From Bacteroides stercoris ATCC 43183 (GTDB lineage Bacteria; Bacteroidota; Bacteroidia; Bacteroidales; Bacteroidaceae), in the NCBI RefSeq assembly GCF_025147325.1, contig NZ_CP102262.1, forward strand, positions 3,906,001 to 3,970,000: a DNA stretch of 64,000 bases. Direction: 5' to 3'. Of this stretch, positions 18,543-26,720 are shown piece by piece (the first letter of the stretch is position 1; every line of letters begins with the position of its first letter). The position numbers were made by a program, and so were the translations under genes. The notes beneath the pieces were generated by a model. The model did not search any database, was not told where the DNA came from, and was given only the letters and a program-made list of their open reading frames with translations.

Positions 18543-20228
18543 ATGAAAAGAAATAATACGTTATATACTATCTGCTTCTTATTGGCAAGCATGTGCATCA
18601 ACACTGCCTGCGAAGATACCTTAAGCGAATCTCCCGATTCATCTTACGAACGTAAAGACTTCTTCATTACCGATAAACAGGCTGACATGGCGGTATTGGG
18701 AATCTACAGCGTACTGCCCACTATTTATGGAGATAAGGACGGCATGGCTTTTCCCTGCTCCGATGATACATACTATGCCAGCGGAACCAATAGCGACAAC
18801 ACCCGCCGTGATATCTGCCATTATACCATTCGTCCCGCCAACACATGGGTAGACGCGGTATGGGTAGGAAAATACCAGCAAATCAACCGTGCCAATTATA
18901 CCATTGCGGGTATCGAGAATATGGACGGATATAGTGAAAGCGAAGTATTGCAAGCGTTCGTAGCCGAAGCGAAATTCTTACGTGCACAAGCTGCGTTCGA
19001 TTTGGTGCGCTATTGGGGTGATGTACCTTTTAGTACAAACTATACAACGGATTATGAGGCTTCGTATAAACCGCGTACAGAACGCGAAGAAATATACGAA
19101 CAAATCATCAAAGATCTCGATTTCGCTAAAGAACACCTGAAATGGGCCAATGACAGTTCTTCCCCCGAACGTGCCACCCAAGGAAGCGCACGTGCTTTGC
19201 TGATGCGCGTGTTGCTGACCCGCGCCGGATACAGCCTGCAACTGGACGGCAAAACGACCCGCCCTGGCGAAACGCTGCGCACCCGATATTTTAATTCGGT
19301 TATCAGCGAGTGGGAAGCTTTTCAATCCGAAAAAGGACAGTATCACGGTTTTTATAACGGCGGATACGAAGAATTGTTCAAAAGTTTCTCTGCCGGCATT
19401 CTGAACAACCGGGAAAGCCTGTTTGAAGTATCTTTCTACTATCCCGGCACTAAAGGGTATTGGGGAACCTATATCGGTATATTTGCAGACGCACCGGCAA
19501 ATTCGGCAGACGCGAACAAAGTAATGGGACGTGCAGCGGTTTCCTACCGCGCCATACCCGAATGGTATGAGTTCTATGAGGCACAGGATACACGCCGGGA
19601 TGTCGCCATCGGAAGGCATAGCTGGACATGGAATAAAGAAACCGGCATGCACGAAAAGACAGACTTATCAAAGAAAAAAGGAAACTGGACTCCAGCAAAA
19701 TGGAGACGTGAATGGATGCCTGCCGGCTATAAAGACCCCAACTATACAGACGTCAACTATTGCATGTTGCGCTATGCGGATGTCGTACTGATGGCGGCTG
19801 AAGCTTATAATGAAACAGGCAATACAGCCAAAGCCTGGGAACTTCTGAACAGTGTACGCAAGCGTGCCGGTGCCACAGAAATTACTGCCCGCAACTATAA
19901 AAGTTTGTTCAAGACCCATGAACTTATGAAAAAGCTCGACTTCATCGATGATAACGACGATGCCGGCAAATTCCGTACCGCCCTTTATTGGGAGCGTGGT
20001 TTTGAACTGGCTTTCGAAGGACAGCGTAAGTTCGATCTTATCCGCTGGGGTATATTAAAGGAAGCACTGACTCTATTCGGAGAAAATACGGCAGTCAACA
20101 CTTCTACCAATACCGCCTACCCTGCCTATCAAAACTTCAAGAAAGGAAAGCACGAACTGTTTCCGATTCCTGAAGATGAACTACAGATTAATGGTAAACT
20201 GGAAGGAGTAAATAACCCTGGATATTAA
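18543..20228 (+). CDS. SusD-type glycan-binding lipoprotein 1
   Basis: The 561-residue precursor has lipobox NTAC (Cys23) and the SusD/RagB helical TPR-like fold: YNTIAGIEN-like region near residue 120 (NYTIAGIENMDGYSES), FLRAQAAFDLVRYWGDVPF, the RGSARALLMRVLLTRAGYS helix, and the C-terminal ALYWERGFELAFEGQRKFDLIRWG and ELFPIPEDELQING. It caps SusC1 and captures glycan on the cell surface. I start it at 18543 because the ATG at 18465 lies inside susC1 and lacks a signal peptide. No SusE/F-like gene follows; a lyase with its own promoter comes next. Confidence 0.95.
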   Translation: MKRNNTLYTICFLLASMCINTACEDTLSESPDSSYERKDFFITDKQADMAVLGIYSVLPTIYGDKDGMAFPCSDDTYYASGTNSDNTRRDICHYTIRPANTWVDAVWVGKYQQINRANYTIAGIENMDGYSESEVLQAFVAEAKFLRAQAAFDLVRYWGDVPFSTNYTTDYEASYKPRTEREEIYEQIIKDLDFAKEHLKWANDSSSPERATQGSARALLMRVLLTRAGYSLQLDGKTTRPGETLRTRYFNSVISEWEAFQSEKGQYHGFYNGGYEELFKSFSAGILNNRESLFEVSFYYPGTKGYWGTYIGIFADAPANSADANKVMGRAAVSYRAIPEWYEFYEAQDTRRDVAIGRHSWTWNKETGMHEKTDLSKKKGNWTPAKWRREWMPAGYKDPNYTDVNYCMLRYADVVLMAAEAYNETGNTAKAWELLNSVRKRAGATEITARNYKSLFKTHELMKKLDFIDDNDDAGKFRTALYWERGFELAFEGQRKFDLIRWGILKEALTLFGENTAVNTSTNTAYPAYQNFKKGKHELFPIPEDELQINGKLEGVNNPGY

Positions 20229-20333
20229 CGCTATAGGTGTTTATACAAGCGATTATTAAACAAAATTGTAAGAAACCCGAACGAAATTAAAAGGAAAATC
20301 ACCAATGTCAAACAATTGATAGACAAGGCAAAA

Positions 20334-20363
20334 ATTGCTACTGCAATAAATACTATAGCTTTG
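20334..20363 (+). promoter_or_regulatory. promoter of lyase B
   Basis: TTG at 20335-20337 and a perfect -7 element TAGCTTTG at 20356-20363, about 18-19 bases apart, fit the Bacteroides vegetative promoter. The predicted start of transcription near 20370 leaves a leader of about 27 bases before the ATG at 20397 and rules out the in-frame ATG at 20316. Confidence 0.5.
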
Positions 20364-20396
20364 CCGACAGAGAAAAATATTCAAAACAATATATTT

Positions 20397-23015
20397 ATGA
20401 GAACAACCTTATTTACAGTAATACTATTTCTAACAAACATAACGGTAGAAGCACAGGACCCTGCCCGTATCCGGCTGACCGATACCACATTGATGCACGA
20501 AATGCGAGCCACTCCATATCCGCAAGACAAAGCCGTAATAAGTGACCGGAGCATATCTTTCCAATGGCCGCTTCTTGTCGACCTTGATACACAAGACAAA
20601 ACATTGAAAGCTTTGATTGCGCAAGCCGCACGTACCAAAACCGACAAAAACAAATTACGTTATGCGTTGCGCTGGTCACAAGATCCCGGTTTTAAAAAAG
20701 GAAATACGCAAGTAGAAACACGCTGGCCGTTTTTCAATCCGGAAAAAGACCTTGCTCCCGGTGTATGGCATTGGCAGTTCGGCTACATTGTAAATGGTAA
20801 AACATATTGGGCAAGCACACAACAAGTCACAATCGGAAAAAATGCCCGAAAGTTTTGTCCGCCGGCACTGAAAACCGTACTTGCCGGATTACCCAAAGCA
20901 CATCCGCGCGTCTATATGGATAAAAACGATTGGGACAACCTCATCAGGCGCAGTGCCGGAAGCGCAGACCGCAAAAGCTTTATCACGCGTGCGGATAAAG
21001 CACTCGCCACTCCTATGAAAACCACCAAAGATATCAACAGCAAACTGGCGGAGAAACTCACCAATCCTTCGCAACGCCAATCTATGTTGACGCGCGAAAG
21101 CCGCCGCATCATCGACAATGAAGAAATCAATGTAGATGTACTGATACGCGCCTATCTGCTGACTAAAGACCGTCGCTATTCCGATGAAGCCATGAAACGT
21201 ATCAAGGAAATGCTGAGTTGGAGCGGCGACAAGAATATTGTAGGCGATTTCAACGCCGCCACATTCGTATCTCTTTGTGCCACCGCTTACGATACTTTAT
21301 ACGATTTGCTTGATGCCGACACCCGCAAAATGCTGCTGGATGCCATAAAAGTAAACGGCAGCAAAATGTTCGCTAATTTCAATAACCGATTGGAGAACCA
21401 TATTGCCGACAACCATGTATGGCAAATGACTTTCCGCATCTTTACAATGGCTGCTTTTACCGTATATGGCGAACTGCCAGAAGCCGACACATGGGTGGAT
21501 TATTGCTACAACCTCTGGGTAGCCCGTTTCCCCGGACTGAATAAAGATGGAGGCTGGCACAACGGAGACTCCTATTTCATCGTCAATGTCCGTACGCTGA
21601 TAGAGGTTCCCTACTTCTACAGCCGTATTTCCGGTTTCGACTTTTTCAGCGACCCATGGTATCAGGGAAATGCCATGTATGTTATTTACCAGCAGCCGCC
21701 TTTCTCCAAATCAGCCGGAAACGGAAGCGCTCATCTCAACGTTACACGCCCCAGAGGCTCCAGAGTGGGTTATGCAGATGCTTTGGCACGTATGACGGGC
21801 AATACGTATGCCGCCAGCTATGTCCGCACCATTCAGGCAGGCCGTGCCGATATATTAACCGAGGACAACGTAAGCAAAGAAGCCGGTCTGGGCTGGTTCC
21901 GTCTGCAATGCAACAAGCCGTTGCCCGAAGGTCCCGGACTCAAGGATATGCCATTCGGATATGTTTTCCCCGAAACCGGGCTTGCTTCATTCTCCACCAG
22001 TCTGGAACGCTTGGGACGCAGCTCCATGATCAGTTTCCGGAGCAGTCCTTACGGAAGCACCTCGCATGCACTTGCCAATCAGAATGCGTTTAACACTTTC
22101 TGGTCGGGACAGCCGCTTTTCTACAGCAGCGGCCATCACATCAGTTTTATCGACAGCCACAGTATGTTCAGCCACCGTGCTACGCGTGCACATAACACAA
22201 TTCTTGTGAATGGCATCGGACAACGCATCGGAACCGAAGGTTACGGTTGGATTCCACGTTACTACGTAGGTGAAAAGATAGGTTATATATTGGGAGATGC
22301 TTCCAACGCCTACGGGAAAGTCATTTCCCAAAACTGGCTGGCAAGAGCCCGAAAAGAAGAGCTTACTTTCAGTCCGGAAGCCGGCTGGGATGACGTGAAG
22401 CTGAAAACATTCCGCCGTCATATCGTAGAATTGGGCAAGACCGGATTTACCTTTATTTACGACGAACTCGAAGCGGAAGAACCCGTTACTTGGAGCTACC
22501 TGCTGCACACGGTAACCAACCCGATGAATGTAGGTAGGGAAAAAGATTTCGTACACGTACAGGCCACCAGCAAGAACGGTGTTTCCGACGCCTACCTTCT
22601 GGGAAGCGACGAACTGAAAACCGATACCACCAGCCAATTCTTCACGCCTGCTGTAAACTGGCTACGTGCAGATGATAAAGGTAACTTCAAGAAGTATCCC
22701 AACCATTGGCATTTTACCGCTACTTCAGGCAAACATAAAGTGTACCGCTTTGTCACCATTATCAATACACATGTCAACAAGACTACGCCGGACAAACCGT
22801 TTGCCGTGCCGCAGCGTCTGAAAGACGGCAGTATCAAAATGGGAAGCTGGATAATCAAGGCCAATGTATCTTCCGAAGGCAAGCCTTCATTCGACGTACG
22901 TTTTCCAAGACCCCAATACGATGCGGCAGTAACCTACGACGGTGAAGTAACCATAGTGCGCGAAGACGGTTATGAAACGACATTACGAGACAAATTACCT
23001 GAACTGGAAATCTAA
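20397..23015 (+). CDS. heparinase II/III-type polysaccharide lyase B (DUF4962 type)
   Basis: The 872-residue secreted lyase (signal peptide MRTTLFTVILFLTNITVEAQ) is collinear with lyase A from IRLTDTTLMHEMRATP to the final PELEI, so the two are products of a duplication. Putative catalytic residues are Asn339-His340 (ENHIADNHVW), the Tyr of WHNGDSYF and the His of TSHALANQN; RAHNTILVNGIGQ is conserved. Predicted reaction is beta-elimination at a uronic acid. It is followed after 13 bases by the DUF3575/fimbrillin cassette and may be co-transcribed with it. Despite the similarity, its DNA has drifted to a higher AT content than lyase A, so this is not a recent copy. Confidence 0.85.
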   Translation: MRTTLFTVILFLTNITVEAQDPARIRLTDTTLMHEMRATPYPQDKAVISDRSISFQWPLLVDLDTQDKTLKALIAQAARTKTDKNKLRYALRWSQDPGFKKGNTQVETRWPFFNPEKDLAPGVWHWQFGYIVNGKTYWASTQQVTIGKNARKFCPPALKTVLAGLPKAHPRVYMDKNDWDNLIRRSAGSADRKSFITRADKALATPMKTTKDINSKLAEKLTNPSQRQSMLTRESRRIIDNEEINVDVLIRAYLLTKDRRYSDEAMKRIKEMLSWSGDKNIVGDFNAATFVSLCATAYDTLYDLLDADTRKMLLDAIKVNGSKMFANFNNRLENHIADNHVWQMTFRIFTMAAFTVYGELPEADTWVDYCYNLWVARFPGLNKDGGWHNGDSYFIVNVRTLIEVPYFYSRISGFDFFSDPWYQGNAMYVIYQQPPFSKSAGNGSAHLNVTRPRGSRVGYADALARMTGNTYAASYVRTIQAGRADILTEDNVSKEAGLGWFRLQCNKPLPEGPGLKDMPFGYVFPETGLASFSTSLERLGRSSMISFRSSPYGSTSHALANQNAFNTFWSGQPLFYSSGHHISFIDSHSMFSHRATRAHNTILVNGIGQRIGTEGYGWIPRYYVGEKIGYILGDASNAYGKVISQNWLARARKEELTFSPEAGWDDVKLKTFRRHIVELGKTGFTFIYDELEAEEPVTWSYLLHTVTNPMNVGREKDFVHVQATSKNGVSDAYLLGSDELKTDTTSQFFTPAVNWLRADDKGNFKKYPNHWHFTATSGKHKVYRFVTIINTHVNKTTPDKPFAVPQRLKDGSIKMGSWIIKANVSSEGKPSFDVRFPRPQYDAAVTYDGEVTIVREDGYETTLRDKLPELEI

Positions 23016-23028
23016 TAAACAAAAAAAT

Positions 23029-23808
23029 ATGAAACCTGATACATATATGCAACGAGGAATTGTCTTCATAGTATGCCTGACGGCTTCCTTGTCCATCTGG
23101 GCACAAACTCCCCGAAAGCCCCGTATGCAAACTTCCGCTTCACCGGCAGAAACCGTATACAAGTCTTGGGAAGAGATGCAAACCGAACTGAAAGGCAAAA
23201 ATGCAGTTTCAAAAAAAACGGCACAGACCTCTCTTGACAATATGTCCAAAAGTAGAACTGGGCAACAGGCATCATCAAAAAATAAAATAAAATCAAAGAA
23301 CTCAACCCGGTCTGAAGGTTCAGGAAGCTATATTGTCCTGAAAACCAATCTTCCTTTCCTTGCCGTAGCCGTACAAAACCTGGCTGTGGAAGTTAAAGTA
23401 CACAGCCACATCTCCATTGACTTTCCGGTTATGTGGAGTATCGGTGACATCGAACGCGAGCACGGGTTACGCACCATCGCTTTCCAGCCTGAAGGACGCT
23501 GGTGGTTAAAATCGGCGGGAAAAGGTCATTTTTTCGGTTTGCATGTTCATGCAGCCTGGTTTAATCTGAAATGGGAAGATACACGTTACCAGACAGAGAA
23601 ATGGCCTTTACTTGGCACCGGTATCAGCTACGGCTATAAGCTGCCTTTCTCCAGACATTGGGGAGCCGAATTCACACTTGGTGCAGGCTATGCCAACATG
23701 AAATACAATACTTATTACAACATAGAAAACGGTGCCAAACTGGATACCCGTAAACGTAATTACTGGGGGATTACCCGCGCAGGCGCATCATTGGTTTACC
23801 GCTTCTAA
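23029..23808 (+). CDS. DUF3575 outer-membrane beta-barrel protein
   Basis: The 259-residue protein has a signal peptide (MQRGIVFIVCLTASLSIWAQ region), a basic Ser/Lys-rich linker (about 25-90) and a C-terminal barrel beginning YIVLKTNLPFLAVAVQNLAVEV and ending GASLVYRF. IAFQPEGRWWLK and FFGLHVHAAWFN are typical DUF3575 strands. In Bacteroidetes DUF3575 genes usually sit before fimbrillin-type lipoproteins, exactly as here, suggesting a role in exporting or anchoring surface fibres; this is inference. An upstream in-frame ATG (22972) lies inside lyase B and was rejected for lack of a signal peptide. Confidence 0.8.
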   Translation: MKPDTYMQRGIVFIVCLTASLSIWAQTPRKPRMQTSASPAETVYKSWEEMQTELKGKNAVSKKTAQTSLDNMSKSRTGQQASSKNKIKSKNSTRSEGSGSYIVLKTNLPFLAVAVQNLAVEVKVHSHISIDFPVMWSIGDIEREHGLRTIAFQPEGRWWLKSAGKGHFFGLHVHAAWFNLKWEDTRYQTEKWPLLGTGISYGYKLPFSRHWGAEFTLGAGYANMKYNTYYNIENGAKLDTRKRNYWGITRAGASLVYRF

Positions 23809-23822
23809 TATCCGAAAAAGTC

Positions 23823-24833
23823 ATGAAAAAGAACATATATTTACCGTTTGTCAAAAGCATTTGTCTTCTTTTATTGCTGCCGGCATTAATAACGGCATGC
23901 AGTCTCTACGAACATCCCGAACTGACAGAAGACGGCGAACCGGGCATCGACCCCACCGAAGTGAACATAAACATCGATTTATCACTGCAATTGAAGCCGG
24001 AAGCAGAGAATGGTGCAGAAAACAAACTCCTCACCCGTGCCGATGCCGGACATCGCCACCGTATCATCGTGGATGCTTACCAGAACCGTATCCTCTCCAA
24101 ACGACAGATTATCTACAAAGATATAACCGATGCACCACAACTGAACGCGGAAATCAGCATGAAACTCCACGCACGCGACTATCAGTTGGTAATATGGGCA
24201 GACTACGTAGGCATTGACAGCGATGAGGATCTTTATTACAATACCACTACACTGGCACCGGTAATCTCTCCCGAGACCTATCGTGGAAACACCGAGTATA
24301 AAGATGTGCTCTATTCTTGCCAGGACTTGAACCTAAGCAAATACCGCAACCAGTGGAATGCCTCGATTACTTTAAATCCAGAAATGAAACGTCCTACAGC
24401 CCGTTACGAATTAATCGCCAATGACGTTGAAAAATTTATGACAGACGGTGCAAAAGCCGGTGACAAATACAATCTGCGCGTCCGCTATTTAGGTTTTTAC
24501 AATACCGGCTTCCACACATTGGACGGTGTCAGCAAGCACGGTCTGCAATACATCACGTTCAACCGTACACTTACCGTACCTGCCGCAGGAACAAAAGAAA
24601 TAAGTGCTGCATTCGACTATGTATTCGTACCGGAAAACGGTGAGATACCTATTGCCGTAGAGTTGCTGGACAGCAAAGAAAAACTATTGGCACGCACTTA
24701 CCTTACAATTGCCTGCAAAGAAGGCGACCGTATTGTGAAGCATTCTAACTTCCTGACCGCCGACCCTTCCGGCGGCATCGGTATCGACCCCGGTTTTGAC
24801 GGAACAATCGATGAAGACTTGATTGTAGAATAA
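23823..24833 (+). CDS. fimbrillin-like lipoprotein (DUF6562 / Mfa2-anchor type)
   Basis: The 336-residue precursor has lipobox ITAC (Cys26). The mature part opens with a beta strand (EVNINIDLSLQLKP) and has an LLTRAD site at about 65-71, resembling the Arg cleavage/donor-strand region of type V fimbrillins, followed by DYQLVIWADYVG, YKDVLYSC and two beta-sandwich domains. This order matches the DUF6562 / FimB-Mfa2 group of fimbrial anchors and minor subunits. It lies 14 bases after the DUF3575 gene and 42 before the larger fimbrillin-like gene. It probably forms the base or a minor part of a surface appendage; binding to the glycan is possible given its place in the locus. Confidence 0.7.
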   Translation: MKKNIYLPFVKSICLLLLLPALITACSLYEHPELTEDGEPGIDPTEVNINIDLSLQLKPEAENGAENKLLTRADAGHRHRIIVDAYQNRILSKRQIIYKDITDAPQLNAEISMKLHARDYQLVIWADYVGIDSDEDLYYNTTTLAPVISPETYRGNTEYKDVLYSCQDLNLSKYRNQWNASITLNPEMKRPTARYELIANDVEKFMTDGAKAGDKYNLRVRYLGFYNTGFHTLDGVSKHGLQYITFNRTLTVPAAGTKEISAAFDYVFVPENGEIPIAVELLDSKEKLLARTYLTIACKEGDRIVKHSNFLTADPSGGIGIDPGFDGTIDEDLIVE

Positions 24834-24875
24834 GAAACAACAATAATTATATAACACTTTAATTTTTCTAAGATT

Positions 24876-26594
24876 ATGAAAAGAAGATTATTAAACATCG
24901 TAATGGCTGCATTCATCGGTTGTTTTGCAGCTTGCAGTGAAGAGGAGATTATCTCCACTCAAAACGGAACCCCAAAAGAAGTGACTGTTACGGCACAAAT
25001 ACCTGCCGGAGCAGCAACACGTAACGTAGGTGTAGACAACGTAATTAATGACAATCAGTTACGCTGTATCCTTTCTGTTGTGAACAATCAGGACAAATCT
25101 GAAATTACCCGTATAGAAAAGCCGGTAGGTGCGGATGATACCAAAATTTCATTCACATTTTCGGTAGAGAGCGGCATAGACTACAGTTGTCTGTTTTGGG
25201 CTGATTATATAGACTTAAATGCCAATGAAGCAGAAGGCAAATATGCCGATAAATACTACAACACCGCCAATCTGCAAGCCATCAGCGTTAAGGTAGACGA
25301 AACCGACGCAGCCAACAATGTCAAACTCTTCAACAATGCCGCTGCCGATGCGTTCTGCGGTGTATTGTCCAAAGATATGATTGCAGATTCGGAAGCGCCG
25401 AGCATAGCATTGAAACGCCCCTTCGCCCAACTGAATCTGAAGCCTACTGCTGACGACAAATGGAAAGACCAGATTACGACAATGGACATTGAATTCAACA
25501 TGCCGGGAGAATTCAACATGCTGACAGGCAAAGCTGCCGGAACCAAGACTACCGTAAAAGCAACCGGAGTTACAAGAGAAGCGGATGATGCTCTTTATTT
25601 CTCAACATATTTGTTCATTGAAGATCCTACAATGCCAGAACCAAAGTTTAATAGCGACATCCAAATAAAGTTCAATGTTGCAGAAAGTCAGACTCCTGTG
25701 GAAAGAACTATCAAAGCCGGATTTACAGTTAAACCGAATACTGAAATTAACGGTGAAGCTAACCTTTCCAAAGAAGAAGACATCAATGTAGATGTAACCA
25801 TTGACGGAGAAAAGGAAGACCCGAATGCACCGAAAGTAGGACAATACCTCTATGCTGATGGAACTTGGGGAGATACTTACAATGCTGAAGGAGAACAAAA
25901 AAGTATAGGCATTATCTTCGCTGATGCAAAAGATAAAACAGATAATTCTGAATATGGTAAAGATGGCATGAAAATCTATGGGTATGCTATGGCACTGACA
26001 AACATCAGTACAGCACGTACTAATATAACAGAAGGAGAACTTAATCTGTCAAATACTATAAACGTAAATAATGCTTGGTTTAAAGATTATAATGGTTTTA
26101 CTTATACCAAATCTCTGATTGAAAATGTCGGAGATGGCTTTAATGATTGGACGCAGTGGAATACTTCCAATCCCATTAATGCTAATAATCTAAGCCAATG
26201 GTATATTCCCTCCGCTTGCCAATTATTGGAGATGACTGAAATCACCATAGGTCGAAATGAAGCAATTACTTACTTTAATAATGCAGAAATAAATTTCCCA
26301 GCTATTACAAAAAATGAGAAATTAGCACAAGCCTATCTCACTGCCTACCAAAATCAATCAAACATTTGGAGCGGTTTATTCAGCACCGGAGCAAATGGCT
26401 CAGGATTAGCCAATATTATCTCAAGTACAGCCTGCGATGCAAAAAACTTATACGGCATACAACTTCAACGTACAACAGCAGCTCCTGAAAACAAAGAACA
26501 AATACCGGCAGAAACTTATAATCAAATATATCGTTATGCACCTTCCAATGTAAATATCCGTCCTATAATCACCATATTTAAAGCTATAAATTAA
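24876..26594 (+). CDS. two-part fimbrillin-like surface lipoprotein (tip-adhesin candidate)
   Basis: The 572-residue precursor has lipobox FAAC (Cys20). Residues about 35-315 are a fimbrillin-like/DUF6562 region with the AGAATRNVGVDN donor-strand-type start, LFWADYIDL, and FAQLNLKPT. From about residue 320 a different domain begins, VGQYLYADGTW...SIGIIFADAKD, and includes WYIPSACQLLEM, a pattern of the C-terminal globular modules found in Bacteroides fimbrial tip proteins. The DNA turns clearly more AT-rich at this boundary (about 25830), suggesting the module was exchanged separately. Last gene of the cassette; terminator at 26624. It may act as the locus's substrate adhesin in place of SusE/F proteins. 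Confidence 0.65.
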   Translation: MKRRLLNIVMAAFIGCFAACSEEEIISTQNGTPKEVTVTAQIPAGAATRNVGVDNVINDNQLRCILSVVNNQDKSEITRIEKPVGADDTKISFTFSVESGIDYSCLFWADYIDLNANEAEGKYADKYYNTANLQAISVKVDETDAANNVKLFNNAAADAFCGVLSKDMIADSEAPSIALKRPFAQLNLKPTADDKWKDQITTMDIEFNMPGEFNMLTGKAAGTKTTVKATGVTREADDALYFSTYLFIEDPTMPEPKFNSDIQIKFNVAESQTPVERTIKAGFTVKPNTEINGEANLSKEEDINVDVTIDGEKEDPNAPKVGQYLYADGTWGDTYNAEGEQKSIGIIFADAKDKTDNSEYGKDGMKIYGYAMALTNISTARTNITEGELNLSNTINVNNAWFKDYNGFTYTKSLIENVGDGFNDWTQWNTSNPINANNLSQWYIPSACQLLEMTEITIGRNEAITYFNNAEINFPAITKNEKLAQAYLTAYQNQSNIWSGLFSTGANGSGLANIISSTACDAKNLYGIQLQRTTAAPENKEQIPAETYNQIYRYAPSNVNIRPIITIFKAIN

Positions 26595-26623
26595 ATCCGA
26601 CCTTAATAGCAGTCATAAAAAAA

Positions 26624-26657
26624 GAAAGGCAAGGCCCCTTTATACCTTGCCTTTCTT
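26624..26657 (+). terminator. intrinsic terminator after the fimbrillin cassette
   Basis: GAAAGGCAAGG (26624-26634) pairs perfectly with CCTTGCCTTTC (26645-26655), 10-nt loop, flanked by an A-rich run upstream and TTC downstream. Confidence 0.75.
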
Positions 26658-26720
26658 CATTCTTTCCAGCATACAAGCCACTATTCCCAAAGTATCTGCA
26701 ACAACTTAGAATCTACCATT

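Noticed and set aside
20316..20396. Upstream start for lyase B
   Set aside because: A good promoter lies inside this extension and only the ATG at 20397 gives a signal peptide.
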